Assembly: GCA_013298025.1 (NCBI GenBank)
Contig: JAAFJE010000002.1
Location: 1 to 64,000 of the forward strand
Direction of reading: 5' to 3'
Length of the DNA: 64,000 bases
From: Cytophagales bacterium
Lineage (GTDB): Bacteria; Bacteroidota; Bacteroidia; Cytophagales; Spirosomataceae
Position 1 is the stretch's first letter. Each line of letters opens with the position of its first letter. The notes beneath the pieces are model-generated. The model was not told where the DNA came from, ran no database searches, and saw only the letters and a list, made by a program, of their open reading frames with translations. Position numbers and translations under genes: made by a program. Shown one piece after another: positions 51,001 to 59,587 of this stretch.

Positions 51001-51238
51001 CAAATCGTCTTGATTGTCTTTTGGGTCGTGTTAGGCTATAAAAGCGAATATTCCCAAGCATAACACAAATAGTTTGCCATAAGTAATAATTTTTCTTCTT
51101 ACTTCATAAGAATCTATTAAAAAACCTTACAATCTTTTCAAAAAAAGATGATTTCTACCCGTAAAGAGAGCTGTGATGGTGTTTTTTATAATCTTTTCAC
51201 ATTACATACTTGCGTAAATTCATCCATAAAGTCAAAAT

Positions 51239-51427
51239 TTAGCTAATCGGTTTGTTTGTTAGCCGAATCGTTATTTTTTTCCTATGACTTATTATAGACT
51301 TTTGTAGAGTAATCCAAGAAAAGATTACAAGAAGAGCAAAAGAAACACTGATGTAGTATTGTAAATTGGTCTGGTCATTACCCTTGTACGTAGCCATCAA
51401 GTAAATAGCGTAGCCTAGTTGTAACAA
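51239..51427 (-). CDS. Small membrane protein resembling half a YiaAB unit
   Basis: 62 aa if begun at the TTG at 51427, or 51 aa from the ATG at 51394. LGYAIYLMATYKGND, then YYISVSFALLVIFSWITLQKSI, then a basic tail. The order (short helix, polar turn, YY/FY, second helix, LQKS) parallels one two-helix unit of the YiaAB protein at 5457-5846. It may be a decayed or truncated YiaAB-like gene. The start is uncertain and no ribosome-binding site is clear. Confidence 0.35.
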   Translation of the reverse strand: MLQLGYAIYLMATYKGNDQTNLQYYISVSFALLVIFSWITLQKSIISHRKKITIRLTNKPIS

Positions 51428-51439
51428 ATATTTTTTATT

Positions 51440-51550
51440 TACTAGCTATAACTATCATAAAGAAATAACAGAGGTTTAAAGAGTTAACTTTCAAAAAGTT
51501 AAGGGTGGAATCAGAAAGCTTAGAGATATTGTATTTCTAAGCTTTTTTTT
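51440..51550 (+). ncRNA. Possible small RNA with intrinsic terminator
   Basis: The plus strand has a first hairpin (TTAACTT/AAGTTAA near 51484-51502) and then a strong terminator, AAAGCTTAGA (51515-51524) pairing with TCTAAGCTTT (51536-51545) followed by eight T. No plus-strand protein gene lies upstream to need this terminator. The boundaries and promoter are not defined; it may instead be a leftover terminator. Confidence 0.25.
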
Positions 51551-51554
51551 GTAA

Positions 51555-51755
51555 CTACATACGTAGCGTTTCGTTGGTATGTGCTACAGCAAAAGCGGTG
51601 GTTGTTACAAACGTAACTGGCGCTGTGCCTTGTGCCGAAGACGAAGAACGATTAGGCATAGCCTGTGTTTGTTTTTCTTCGTTGAGTTGTTGATTGATGT
51701 GCTGCACAACAGTGCGCTTAAATTGGCTAATTTCGGGTTGTGTTAGTATGCTCAT
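51555..51755 (-). CDS. 66-aa protein of unknown function
   Basis: MSILTQPEISQFKRTVVQHI at the N-terminus, then a Gln/Glu/Ser-rich linker and a Thr/Ala-rich end. The first 20 residues resemble those of the 52-aa frame at 53984-54142 (same M..L...E..xFK..V spacing). No domain recognised. The 5' end lies 350 bp from the divergent PAS kinase gene. Confidence 0.5.
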   Translation of the reverse strand: MSILTQPEISQFKRTVVQHINQQLNEEKQTQAMPNRSSSSAQGTAPVTFVTTTAFAVAHTNETLRM

Positions 51756-52108
51756 ATAAAAGTAAGTAGGGCTAAATATGCGTATTGAATTGTGCGTTAA
51801 GTTTTTATTATCAATTATTTATACAGAAAAGGCTATTGGTATCAGCATTCTTTTAAGCAATTATACTGAATATTTTTTTACAGATACTACTTTAAGACAG
51901 TAATTGATTACGATTAAATTAACAAAGGCGAAAAATAGACTTTAAATCAAAATATCAGTGATATAATATTTATAAAAATAGACAGGGCTAATGTATCGTG
52001 CCTCCAAACTCTTTTGTAATTTTATGTACATAAATTGTGCCATCACCTAACAGAAATCTAGCGTTTCTTGAAATTTAATAGTAGCATCGATTAAAATAGC
52101 TTTGATAA
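51756..52108. other. 353-bp intergenic region
   Basis: AT-rich spacer between divergent genes. No exact TAnnTTTG box, repeat or coding frame was noticed. It should hold promoters for both neighbours. Confidence 0.4.
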
Positions 52109-53962
52109 ATGCCTCATACACAAATACCCATATCGGATAAAATTCACTATCAAATATTTGATACACTCGAAGATTGTGTCTATGTGATTAATGCACAGGA
52201 GCAATTGCTTATGTTTAATCAGGCATTTGTTGACCTCTACCAAGGTTGTTATCATGAGCCACCTCAGTTGTATGACCATGCCAAGTCGGTATATGCCGAT
52301 GCCTGCGATGATGCCAAGCTTTCGCTGTGGTATGCTAGGGGTTTGGCTGGAGAAAAATTTTCGGAAATGATTCTTCATGATGGTAAAAGAATAGAATTGC
52401 TTTTCAAACCTATTTTTACCGATACGAAAAAAGCTGTTGAAGCTTTGGTAATTCAGCTAAAAGAAGTAACACAATCTTACCAATTAAAAGCAGCCGTTTC
52501 GGCACAGCAAGAACGCTACCAGTATGTAATAGATAATGTACACGATATTCTGTTTCAAACAGATGCTACGGGCAATTGGATATTTCTGAACAAAGCTTGG
52601 ACGACCGTCATGCAATACGCACTTGAAGAGTCGATTGGAAAGCCTTTTTTCAACTTTTTACATCCAGAAGATGTAGAAAAAAACCAGTTGCTATTCGAGC
52701 CTTTGGTCAATAGAAAAAAAAGCTATTGCAAACACGTGATTCGCTACCTCAACAAAGCAGGTGAAATCAAATGGATAGAAGTGTTTGCAACGCTCTCGCT
52801 CGACGAAAACGACCAAATTGTGGGTACAGCAGGAACGCTCAAAGACTTGACCAACGAGATGAAAAATGCCCATATTTATGAGTTGCTCTCAAATAATGTC
52901 AAAGATTTGGTCTGTATTCATGATTTAGAAGGCAAATATTTGTACGTTTCGCCTTCTATCAAACACCTCACTGGGTTTGAACCCAAAGAATTGGTTGGAC
53001 AAACGCCCTACGATTTTATTCATCCCGACGATTTGTCCAGAATTGCCGAAAAACACGCCGAAATACGAAGTACCATCAATAGTTTCAATCATGTAGATTA
53101 CCGCTTTAGAAAAAAAGATGGAAGCTACGTTTGGCTAGAAGCCAACGCACGTGTGTTTTTCGACGAATACGATATTGCTTATCGTGTGATTAGTTCCTCT
53201 CGTGAGGTAGAAGCCCGCAAACGGGCCGAAGAAAGCATGATGAAGGCTTTGCTCCGAGAAAAAGAACTCAACGAACTGATGGCTAAATTTGTCAATTTTG
53301 CTTCGCACGAATTTAGAACGCCCTTGGCTACCATTCAATCTAGTACAGAAATCATCGAGGCTTATACCCAAAATATAGCTCAACCACAACGAGTACATAG
53401 GCATACGCACTTGATTCATGCCGAAATCGACCGCATTACTCGGCTGATTGATGAAATTTTGCTGATTGGTAAAATTGATTCTGAACAATTGGTTGCTAAA
53501 AAAGAACCCGTTTATCTATTAGATGTTCTCTCAAAAGTGATTTATCGCCAAAATGCCTTACAAAAAGACGGTCGCACAGTCCAATTGGTGATAGAAGGAC
53601 AAGCCTCCGCCTCAGCCATTTATATAGACGCACAACAGCTTGATTTGTCGATAGATAACCTACTTTCTAACGCCTTTAAATACTCGCTAGGTAAGCCAAA
53701 CCCTATCGTGACAGTACAATTTGAACCCGCAGAGGTAAAAATACTGATTCAAGATTTTGGCATTGGGATTCCGATAGAAGAACAAGAAAAACTGTTTACT
53801 TCTTTTTTCCGGGCCAATAATGTAGGGCATATCAAAGGAACAGGGCTAGGCTTGGTGATTGTCAAGAATTTCATCGAACTCAACGGAGGCAATGTATCGT
53901 TTGAAAGTACGCTTCAACAAGGCACTACGTTTTGTGTTAGTCTGCCATACGTTTTTTCATAA
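52109..53962 (+). CDS. PAS-domain sensor histidine kinase
   Basis: 617 aa. Three to four PAS units: LEDCVYVINAQEQLLMFNQAFVDLY, VIDNVHDILFQTDATGNWIFLNKAW, LLSNNVKDLVCIHDLEGKYLYVSPSIKHLTGF with VDYRFRKKDGSYVWLEANARVF. HisKA with His400 in FASHEFRTPLATIQSS, HATPase_c with LLSNAFKYSL, IQDFGIGIPIEEQEKLF and GTGLGLVIVKNF. The kinase core closely resembles that of the kinase at 18733-20337 (EKEL.EL...FV..ASHEFRTPL), so they are paralogues. Soluble. No response regulator gene follows, hence the phosphotransfer partner is elsewhere. Confidence 0.9.
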   Translation: MPHTQIPISDKIHYQIFDTLEDCVYVINAQEQLLMFNQAFVDLYQGCYHEPPQLYDHAKSVYADACDDAKLSLWYARGLAGEKFSEMILHDGKRIELLFKPIFTDTKKAVEALVIQLKEVTQSYQLKAAVSAQQERYQYVIDNVHDILFQTDATGNWIFLNKAWTTVMQYALEESIGKPFFNFLHPEDVEKNQLLFEPLVNRKKSYCKHVIRYLNKAGEIKWIEVFATLSLDENDQIVGTAGTLKDLTNEMKNAHIYELLSNNVKDLVCIHDLEGKYLYVSPSIKHLTGFEPKELVGQTPYDFIHPDDLSRIAEKHAEIRSTINSFNHVDYRFRKKDGSYVWLEANARVFFDEYDIAYRVISSSREVEARKRAEESMMKALLREKELNELMAKFVNFASHEFRTPLATIQSSTEIIEAYTQNIAQPQRVHRHTHLIHAEIDRITRLIDEILLIGKIDSEQLVAKKEPVYLLDVLSKVIYRQNALQKDGRTVQLVIEGQASASAIYIDAQQLDLSIDNLLSNAFKYSLGKPNPIVTVQFEPAEVKILIQDFGIGIPIEEQEKLFTSFFRANNVGHIKGTGLGLVIVKNFIELNGGNVSFESTLQQGTTFCVSLPYVFS

Positions 53963-53983
53963 CTCATCAAATACCATATTATC

Positions 53984-54142
53984 ATGAAACTCCTAAGTAA
54001 CACAGAATTACAATTCTTCAAACAAGCCGTTTGTACTATGATTGACACAACGGCTATCCGACGTACCCCCCTTCTAACAACCTCCAAGCGTCAATGCCGC
54101 ATACATCCTTCGCTTTTCTTGCTTCCGAGCAACGTCAATTAA
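53984..54142 (+). CDS. 52-aa putative protein after the PAS kinase
   Basis: MKLLSNTELQFFKQAVCTMI at the start, basic second half. It begins 21 bp after the kinase stop on the same strand. Its N-terminus parallels the 66-aa protein at 51555-51755 (M..L...E...F K..V...I). This similarity and the position favour a real gene, but it is short and the evidence is thin. Confidence 0.4.
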   Translation: MKLLSNTELQFFKQAVCTMIDTTAIRRTPLLTTSKRQCRIHPSLFLLPSNVN

Positions 54143-54377
54143 TCGTTGTGATAGGATTATTTTACTAGGCTTATCAAAATTTCATCGTTTACGTAAAAAA
54201 TCTTCCCTCTACTGTGTTTTATTGAAGGAAACCAACTTATTTTGTAAAATTTCAGCTAAGTTTAGTATAGTTATTTCAAGAAATTATTTTATTTTTAAGC
54301 AATTTTCCAGCAATATTCATTTCGATTCGAGAAAAATATTGTAGAAACCCATTACCATTTTTATATTAATACAAATT

Positions 54378-56420
54378 ATGACTATGACGAATACCTATGA
54401 TGATTATTGCCTTTCGTGGGGCGGTAGTCAGCAACAGGCTATTATGTCCTACACAGAAGGACGTACCCATTTTATCCCTGATTTACTCCCAGCCGTAGCG
54501 GTGCAAATGCCCACTATGCAAGTGTTGTATATTTTAGAAAAACGCTTAGGACAAGCCACCTTGTACCAAGCCCTCAATCCGAATAATACCATTGATAGTC
54601 CTGTACAACACCATGCCGATGGCACTTGGCTCAAGCAAGTAAACATGGTGGGCATTAATGTACGCACCATTCAATCGTTTTGGAATGTGGTAAAATATAC
54701 ACTTACCTTGCCTGCTTCGCAGTCGTCTATTCACCTATTGCCCATTTGGGAATGCGGTGTGGTGGCGAGTTTGTATGGCATGGCAAGTTGGAATGTCAAT
54801 CCAGAGTTTTTCGATGCCGAATTGGCAGGGCACTTGTCGCATTTAGATACGGTAGAAAAGCAACTCAAAGTAGTGGTAAACCTCATTCATGCCATGGGCA
54901 AAAGCATTGGCATGGACGTAATCCCTCATACCGACCGCTACGCCGAGGTTGCCTTGGCGAATCCTTCGTACTACGAGTGGCTTCAACGCCGAGAGTTTAG
55001 CATTATCAACCACGATGCCCATTTGCACGAAGCCGTACAGCAACGCATCATGGCTTTTTTGCAAGAAGTTGGTCCAGCCGTAGCGATGGCGTATCCGAGC
55101 GATGTACCTACCTTTTTTAGTAATACCGCTTTTCCAGAAGAAAAAAGATTAAAAGTACTTTTCGGAGAAAAACACGACCTTTGGGCTCGCAACAAACGAC
55201 GCAACGAATTAATCAACTATCTCTTTGCCGAAGGCTACGAAACCGTGCCAGCTACAATGGCACCACCTTACAGAGGCTTGGCGGTTGATACCCGAGAAGA
55301 GGCCAAAACGGTTGACGAAGACGGCAGGGTTTGGCGTGATTTTGTGATTACCAAACCTCAAAAAATGTCGAGGGTTTTTGGTCCATTGAGCCGTTATAAG
55401 CTTTACGAAGCCAAAAACAACAACCAAGATTGGGAAATAGATTTCGATAAGCCCCGCCCTGAAGTATGGAAATATGTGGCTGATAAATTCCTGTTTTTTG
55501 CCCAATCATATAGCTTCGATTTTATGCGTGGCGATATGTCGCACGTGCAAATGCAGCCCAACGGCACACCAGTCAATCCTGATAAATACTACGATATTCA
55601 TAAATACATCAAGCGGTACGTCCGCCAATATAAGCCTTGGTTTGGGTATTTTGCCGAAAGCTTTTTAGCCCCTCCCAACGAAATGGCCTTTGGCGAAGAA
55701 GAAGCCCATTTAGAAGGCTCAGACACCGACACTACGCTCGGCGATTTGCAGTCGATGGTGGTTGGAACAAATGAGTTTATCGGTCATTTTGCACGCTACC
55801 ATCAATTGATTTACACCCGCAGTTTTAGTCCGAATTTTACCATCATGACCGCCGATAAAGACGACCCCCGTTTCGATGCTTTTTACCTCAAAGGCAACGA
55901 AGTACGTTTCTTTATGGCTATGTTTCTGACCGATATGCCTTCTTATATGGGGCTAGGTTTTGAGCAACGTGACCCTCATCCGACACCTGCACCCAACGAA
56001 CATTATACCAAATTATACGTTTTTCAACTCAGTGAAGGTGAAAAAGCCACAAAAACTCCTTATATTTGGGGCAGGAATATAACGCTATTCCGCAACCTAA
56101 CGGCGATAAAACAACAAGCCGATGCCATTCTACCTCATATACTCGACAATCCTATACAATGGATTATCGCTCCAGATGCTACTGCGGAACAAAAAGTAAT
56201 TGCTTGGACTCAGGCAAACAATCCTCAGTATGTATTTGTAGTAAACCTCGACCTCGAAAACACTGCAAAGACTATTTCTCTTGCTAAACTTGAAAAATAC
56301 GAAGTTTTACACAATATTTTTAAGGATGAGGCATCAGAATCGCTTGATTTATTCCGACAAAATGATATATTTGTATTAGAAGAAATTGCACCAGCAGCCT
56401 GTTTGATTTTTCAGGTATAA
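54378..56420 (+). CDS. Divergent GH13-like alpha-amylase family protein
   Basis: 680 aa, no signal peptide. A TIM barrel with GH13-like boxes: IHLLPIWECGVVASLYGMASW (beta-2/3), region I GMDVIPHTDR with Asp180, region II SFDFMRGDMSHV with Arg384 and Asp386 (nucleophile position), region III YFAESFL with Glu427 (acid/base position), region IV FLTDMPS with Asp519 in place of the usual His-Asp. The final ~100 residues look like a beta-sandwich. The loss of the region-IV histidine and of the usual loop lengths sets it apart from typical amylases. It may act on a cytosolic alpha-glucan or trehalose-like sugar. No other glycogen genes are near. Confidence 0.65.
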   Translation: MTMTNTYDDYCLSWGGSQQQAIMSYTEGRTHFIPDLLPAVAVQMPTMQVLYILEKRLGQATLYQALNPNNTIDSPVQHHADGTWLKQVNMVGINVRTIQSFWNVVKYTLTLPASQSSIHLLPIWECGVVASLYGMASWNVNPEFFDAELAGHLSHLDTVEKQLKVVVNLIHAMGKSIGMDVIPHTDRYAEVALANPSYYEWLQRREFSIINHDAHLHEAVQQRIMAFLQEVGPAVAMAYPSDVPTFFSNTAFPEEKRLKVLFGEKHDLWARNKRRNELINYLFAEGYETVPATMAPPYRGLAVDTREEAKTVDEDGRVWRDFVITKPQKMSRVFGPLSRYKLYEAKNNNQDWEIDFDKPRPEVWKYVADKFLFFAQSYSFDFMRGDMSHVQMQPNGTPVNPDKYYDIHKYIKRYVRQYKPWFGYFAESFLAPPNEMAFGEEEAHLEGSDTDTTLGDLQSMVVGTNEFIGHFARYHQLIYTRSFSPNFTIMTADKDDPRFDAFYLKGNEVRFFMAMFLTDMPSYMGLGFEQRDPHPTPAPNEHYTKLYVFQLSEGEKATKTPYIWGRNITLFRNLTAIKQQADAILPHILDNPIQWIIAPDATAEQKVIAWTQANNPQYVFVVNLDLENTAKTISLAKLEKYEVLHNIFKDEASESLDLFRQNDIFVLEEIAPAACLIFQV

Positions 56421-56645
56421 AGCATATTTGATAACTTTTTTGCAACTCAATTGTTAGGTTATTGAGCCTAATTAAAGTATGTTGATGCAACAAGCACTCA
56501 ATAGCAATTGAGGTCTTTTTTGTATTGGTTATCAGCCACTTATCAAAGTAGGTTACGACCAAAACACATACCGACTTTAATAGCGTTTATACCTTTTATA
56601 GTAGCAACTGATAAATATAAGACCATTTTTAAAACAACTACAACA

Positions 56646-58313
56646 ATGAAAAAAACATACCTATTTTTCGCTATTTCCCTAGGTTTTATTACTTTAGGCT
56701 ATACACAAACAATTATTACAACTAGCATTGTAGATATAGACCAAGGATTACGAAAGCAGTTAGATTCTAAAATAGCTAATTATCAATTGGTAAAGCTTTC
56801 TTTTATTCCCAAGCAAGCCCAAAACCTACAATTTCAAATTCAATTACCACATGACATTTGGAATATAGACTTAGCCGAAAATGAAATTAGAACTACTAAT
56901 TTATTAGAAGAAGAAAAGAAGAAAGCAGAAAATAGAGATTTGCTATGCCCTACGTATGCAGGAAAAGTAAATAGGAATGATGCACTCTTTTTTATTGACG
57001 AACATACACTTTATGGAAAAGTTTATACGAATGATGATGCTATACGTTTAGAGCCATTAAATTGGAATATTGAGAAAAAATATGTATCTGACGATACTTG
57101 GATACTTTATAAAGAATCTGATGTTATTACAAAAGAATCATATTGTGGTGCGAAAGAAGGGAAAAACTATAATAGTATATATAAAAATGGTAGAATCGCA
57201 TCTTTACCAGCAGCTTGTAAGATTTTGAATATTGCAGTTGAATTTGACAATGAATTTGACGGTCTTGGTGGGGCAAGTAAAGCATTAGCTATCATGCAAG
57301 AGGTTGACAGAATATACTTTCGAGATTTGCAAATTCGAGTTAATGTTTGTTGGATAAGAAACTGGGCAAATACAAACTATCCTTACACTAACACCACTAA
57401 TTTTACTACCGTTTCAGCAGAGTTTTGGGGGCATTGGAATGCTCAAATGGGGTATGTAACTAGAGATTGTACGCACATGTTCACAGGAAAAAATCTTACG
57501 GCACCCAATGGTACGTTCGCTAACGGAGAAGCCAATCTAGTGAATGTAGGTTCTGGGTCGAACTCCTATTCGATGTCTGATGCTGGTGCTTCGAGTACAG
57601 ATTGGGAATCATGTGCTTCCCATGAAATAGCACATAATTTAGGACACGGTGGACATGATATGAACTGTAACCCTAAATACATCATGTGTCAAGGAGACAA
57701 TAAAACATCTACTTTTTCTCTTGATTCTAGAAATATAATAATGGCTTTTTTAACAAATATTTCACTTGGGATTAGAACACCTTTAATTCAAGTTAAATTA
57801 AACAATGTCATCATTAATTCTACCCCCACTTATATTGCCTCGAATGGTAGATATTTGACCGTAGTAAGTAATGATAACTATATCAATAATAATACATTTT
57901 TTTACTCTGCCAATAATAGTCTTGTTATGTACAATCAAGGGGCTAATCCAACTTTTTTACAACCCAATGGTGCGCCTCATTTTACTTTTACCATCCAATA
58001 TACCAACACCTGTGGGACATTCTATAGATCCATTCCTTTCATTGCCACGACATCTGCTGGAATGTTAACAATGTACCCAAACCCTACAAATAATATTTTA
58101 TCTGTCAAGTTTGAGAACGAAGAAGAAGAACTACCTAATCAAATTCAAGTTTATAATGAACAGGGATTTGTCTTTTCTCAGAATATTGAAAATTTAGTTG
58201 AAGAGCATCAAGTTAAAATTGATTTACAGAACCTGCCTAAAGGTAAATATTTTGTTCATTTACTGTACACTGATGGAACAATAAAAAAACAATCAATTAT
58301 TCTTGAAAAATAG
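56646..58313 (+). CDS. Secreted zinc metalloprotease with type IX sorting domain
   Basis: 555 aa from the ATG at 56646 (the frame is open to 56508, but that adds a non-signal-like N-terminus). Signal peptide MKKTYLFFAISLGFITLGYT. A propeptide-like region, then the metzincin site HEIAHNLGHGGH at 326-337 (HExxHxxGxxH) in CASHEIAHNLGHGGHDMNC, and a downstream Met region. The last ~80 residues are a T9SS type A sorting domain: MYPNPTNNILSV, VYNEQG, LPKGKYFVHL. The protein should cross the outer membrane by the Por/type IX machinery and be anchored or released. Protease type is close to reprolysin-like M12-type enzymes. Confidence 0.88.
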   Translation: MKKTYLFFAISLGFITLGYTQTIITTSIVDIDQGLRKQLDSKIANYQLVKLSFIPKQAQNLQFQIQLPHDIWNIDLAENEIRTTNLLEEEKKKAENRDLLCPTYAGKVNRNDALFFIDEHTLYGKVYTNDDAIRLEPLNWNIEKKYVSDDTWILYKESDVITKESYCGAKEGKNYNSIYKNGRIASLPAACKILNIAVEFDNEFDGLGGASKALAIMQEVDRIYFRDLQIRVNVCWIRNWANTNYPYTNTTNFTTVSAEFWGHWNAQMGYVTRDCTHMFTGKNLTAPNGTFANGEANLVNVGSGSNSYSMSDAGASSTDWESCASHEIAHNLGHGGHDMNCNPKYIMCQGDNKTSTFSLDSRNIIMAFLTNISLGIRTPLIQVKLNNVIINSTPTYIASNGRYLTVVSNDNYINNNTFFYSANNSLVMYNQGANPTFLQPNGAPHFTFTIQYTNTCGTFYRSIPFIATTSAGMLTMYPNPTNNILSVKFENEEEELPNQIQVYNEQGFVFSQNIENLVEEHQVKIDLQNLPKGKYFVHLLYTDGTIKKQSIILEK

Positions 58314-58317
58314 TGGT

Positions 58318-58728
58318 ATGAAAAAGTTACTATTCGCAATTACATTAGTGGGAGTACTAATTTCTTGTAAGTCAAATGATGTTATCTTCAACCCTACTTG
58401 TACAAATATTGTACTCGAAAAAGTAGATTGGACTTATTGCGACCCTGTAAGGTTGATAAAATGCAACGATAGTCGAGATACGCTTGTGAGAAAAACCAGT
58501 CAAATAATCGAAAATGAAGTGGGTTATGTAAAAAAAAATTATCAGGCTGGTATAACCTTCTATTGCTTAGAATCACCTAGTAGAGGAGGATTTACACCCT
58601 ATAATTTACCTACATGTTTCAAACAGGATGGTTTAAAAATACGATTCAGTGGTATCTCAAAAAGCAGTCATATTGACTATGACTGCGGTATAGAATTTGA
58701 AATAACAAAAATAGAGGAAATACCATAG
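58318..58728 (+). CDS. Small lipoprotein of unknown function
   Basis: 136 aa from the ATG at 58318, 4 bp after the protease stop (a start at 58303 would overlap). The signal peptide ends in the lipobox GVLISC. The mature chain has several cysteines (CTNIV, YCDPVRLIKC, FYCLESP, PTCFKQ, YDCGI), which suggests a disulfide-stabilised domain. The coupling to the protease gene suggests a chaperone, inhibitor or accessory role; this is inference only. Confidence 0.7.
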   Translation: MKKLLFAITLVGVLISCKSNDVIFNPTCTNIVLEKVDWTYCDPVRLIKCNDSRDTLVRKTSQIIENEVGYVKKNYQAGITFYCLESPSRGGFTPYNLPTCFKQDGLKIRFSGISKSSHIDYDCGIEFEITKIEEIP

Positions 58729-58910
58729 TAGATGTGTCCAGCCATTTTTATGTAAATGGAAGCGTAAAACCTACGTTGAATCAACGATTAACTAGATTAT
58801 TTTAGCGTACAAGTATAAACAAGTAAATCACATGAGAACCCAGTATCAACTTAATTTTTTTAAAGCCAAACTAAAATGCAACGTATTTCGACCATTAACC
58901 TGTTACACCC

Positions 58911-59507
58911 ATGAACGATAAAAAACCAGCTTTGAAAATAAACAAAATTAGTAGCTTCTGGAATGAAAAATGGGTTGATATTCCCTTTGAAGGTGTCGAA
59001 GCTCCACCACGCTATCAGGTTTCTAATTACGGACGAATCAAAAGTTTCCAAGGAGACCCCGTTCATGGCGAAGTTATTGCTGGCTCTAAAATACAAGGAT
59101 ATAAATCTTTGAATATTAGGGTAAAAGGCAATAAATCTATCAACCGTTATGTACACAAATTAGTGGCAGAGTTTTTTGTTAAAAAAGATTCTGAAGACAA
59201 AAAGTTTGTGGTTCACCTCGACCATGACAAACTGAACAACCACTGGGAAAACCTCAAATGGGTCACACGTGATGAAATGACCATTCATAACCGTGATAAC
59301 CCTGCCGTTCGGGACAAAGTCATTCCTCGTCGTACCAAGAATTATAAGCTTACCGAAAGTAAGGTAATCATGATTAAAAAGATGTTACGTTCAGATAAGA
59401 ACCGTTTGAAAATGATTGCTAAACAATTTGGTATTACGCATACCCAACTCAACCGTATTCGTTCGGGAGAAAACTGGGGTCACGTAAAACTCGACGACGA
59501 AAAGTAA
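58911..59507 (+). CDS. NUMOD4-HNH homing-endonuclease-like protein with C-terminal HTH
   Basis: 198 aa. NUMOD4 at the N-terminus (WVDIPFEGVEAPPRYQVSNYGRIKSF), then an HNH_3-type core (RYVHKLVAEFFV, VVHLDHDKLNNHWENLKWVT), then a helix-turn-helix (RLKMIAKQFGITHTQLNRIRSGENW). Such proteins are usually intron- or phage-borne homing endonucleases, but free-standing forms occur in many Bacteroidota chromosomes. No intron is seen around it. The HNH core retains candidate His-Asn-His residues, so nuclease activity is possible. Next to a RAYT transposase, which fits a mobile-DNA island. Confidence 0.8.
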   Translation: MNDKKPALKINKISSFWNEKWVDIPFEGVEAPPRYQVSNYGRIKSFQGDPVHGEVIAGSKIQGYKSLNIRVKGNKSINRYVHKLVAEFFVKKDSEDKKFVVHLDHDKLNNHWENLKWVTRDEMTIHNRDNPAVRDKVIPRRTKNYKLTESKVIMIKKMLRSDKNRLKMIAKQFGITHTQLNRIRSGENWGHVKLDDEK

Positions 59508-59537
59508 ACTATATTATTGCAACGCTTCCAACTCCCA

Positions 59538-59570
59538 ACTGATGGCATGACTTTGAGTCATGCCATCAGT
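59538..59570. repeat. REP-like palindrome upstream of the RAYT gene
   Basis: Perfect 15-bp stem ACTGATGGCATGACT / AGTCATGCCATCAGT with loop TTG, 18 bp before the transposase ATG. It shares its core with the palindrome at 60172-60204 after the gene. Confidence 0.85.
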
Positions 59571-59587
59571 AAAAACCTTTTTCAAAA

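Noticed and set aside
54449-55505. Several minus-strand frames opposite the GH13-like gene
   Set aside because: Shadows of a strong coding region; no independent start signals or motifs.
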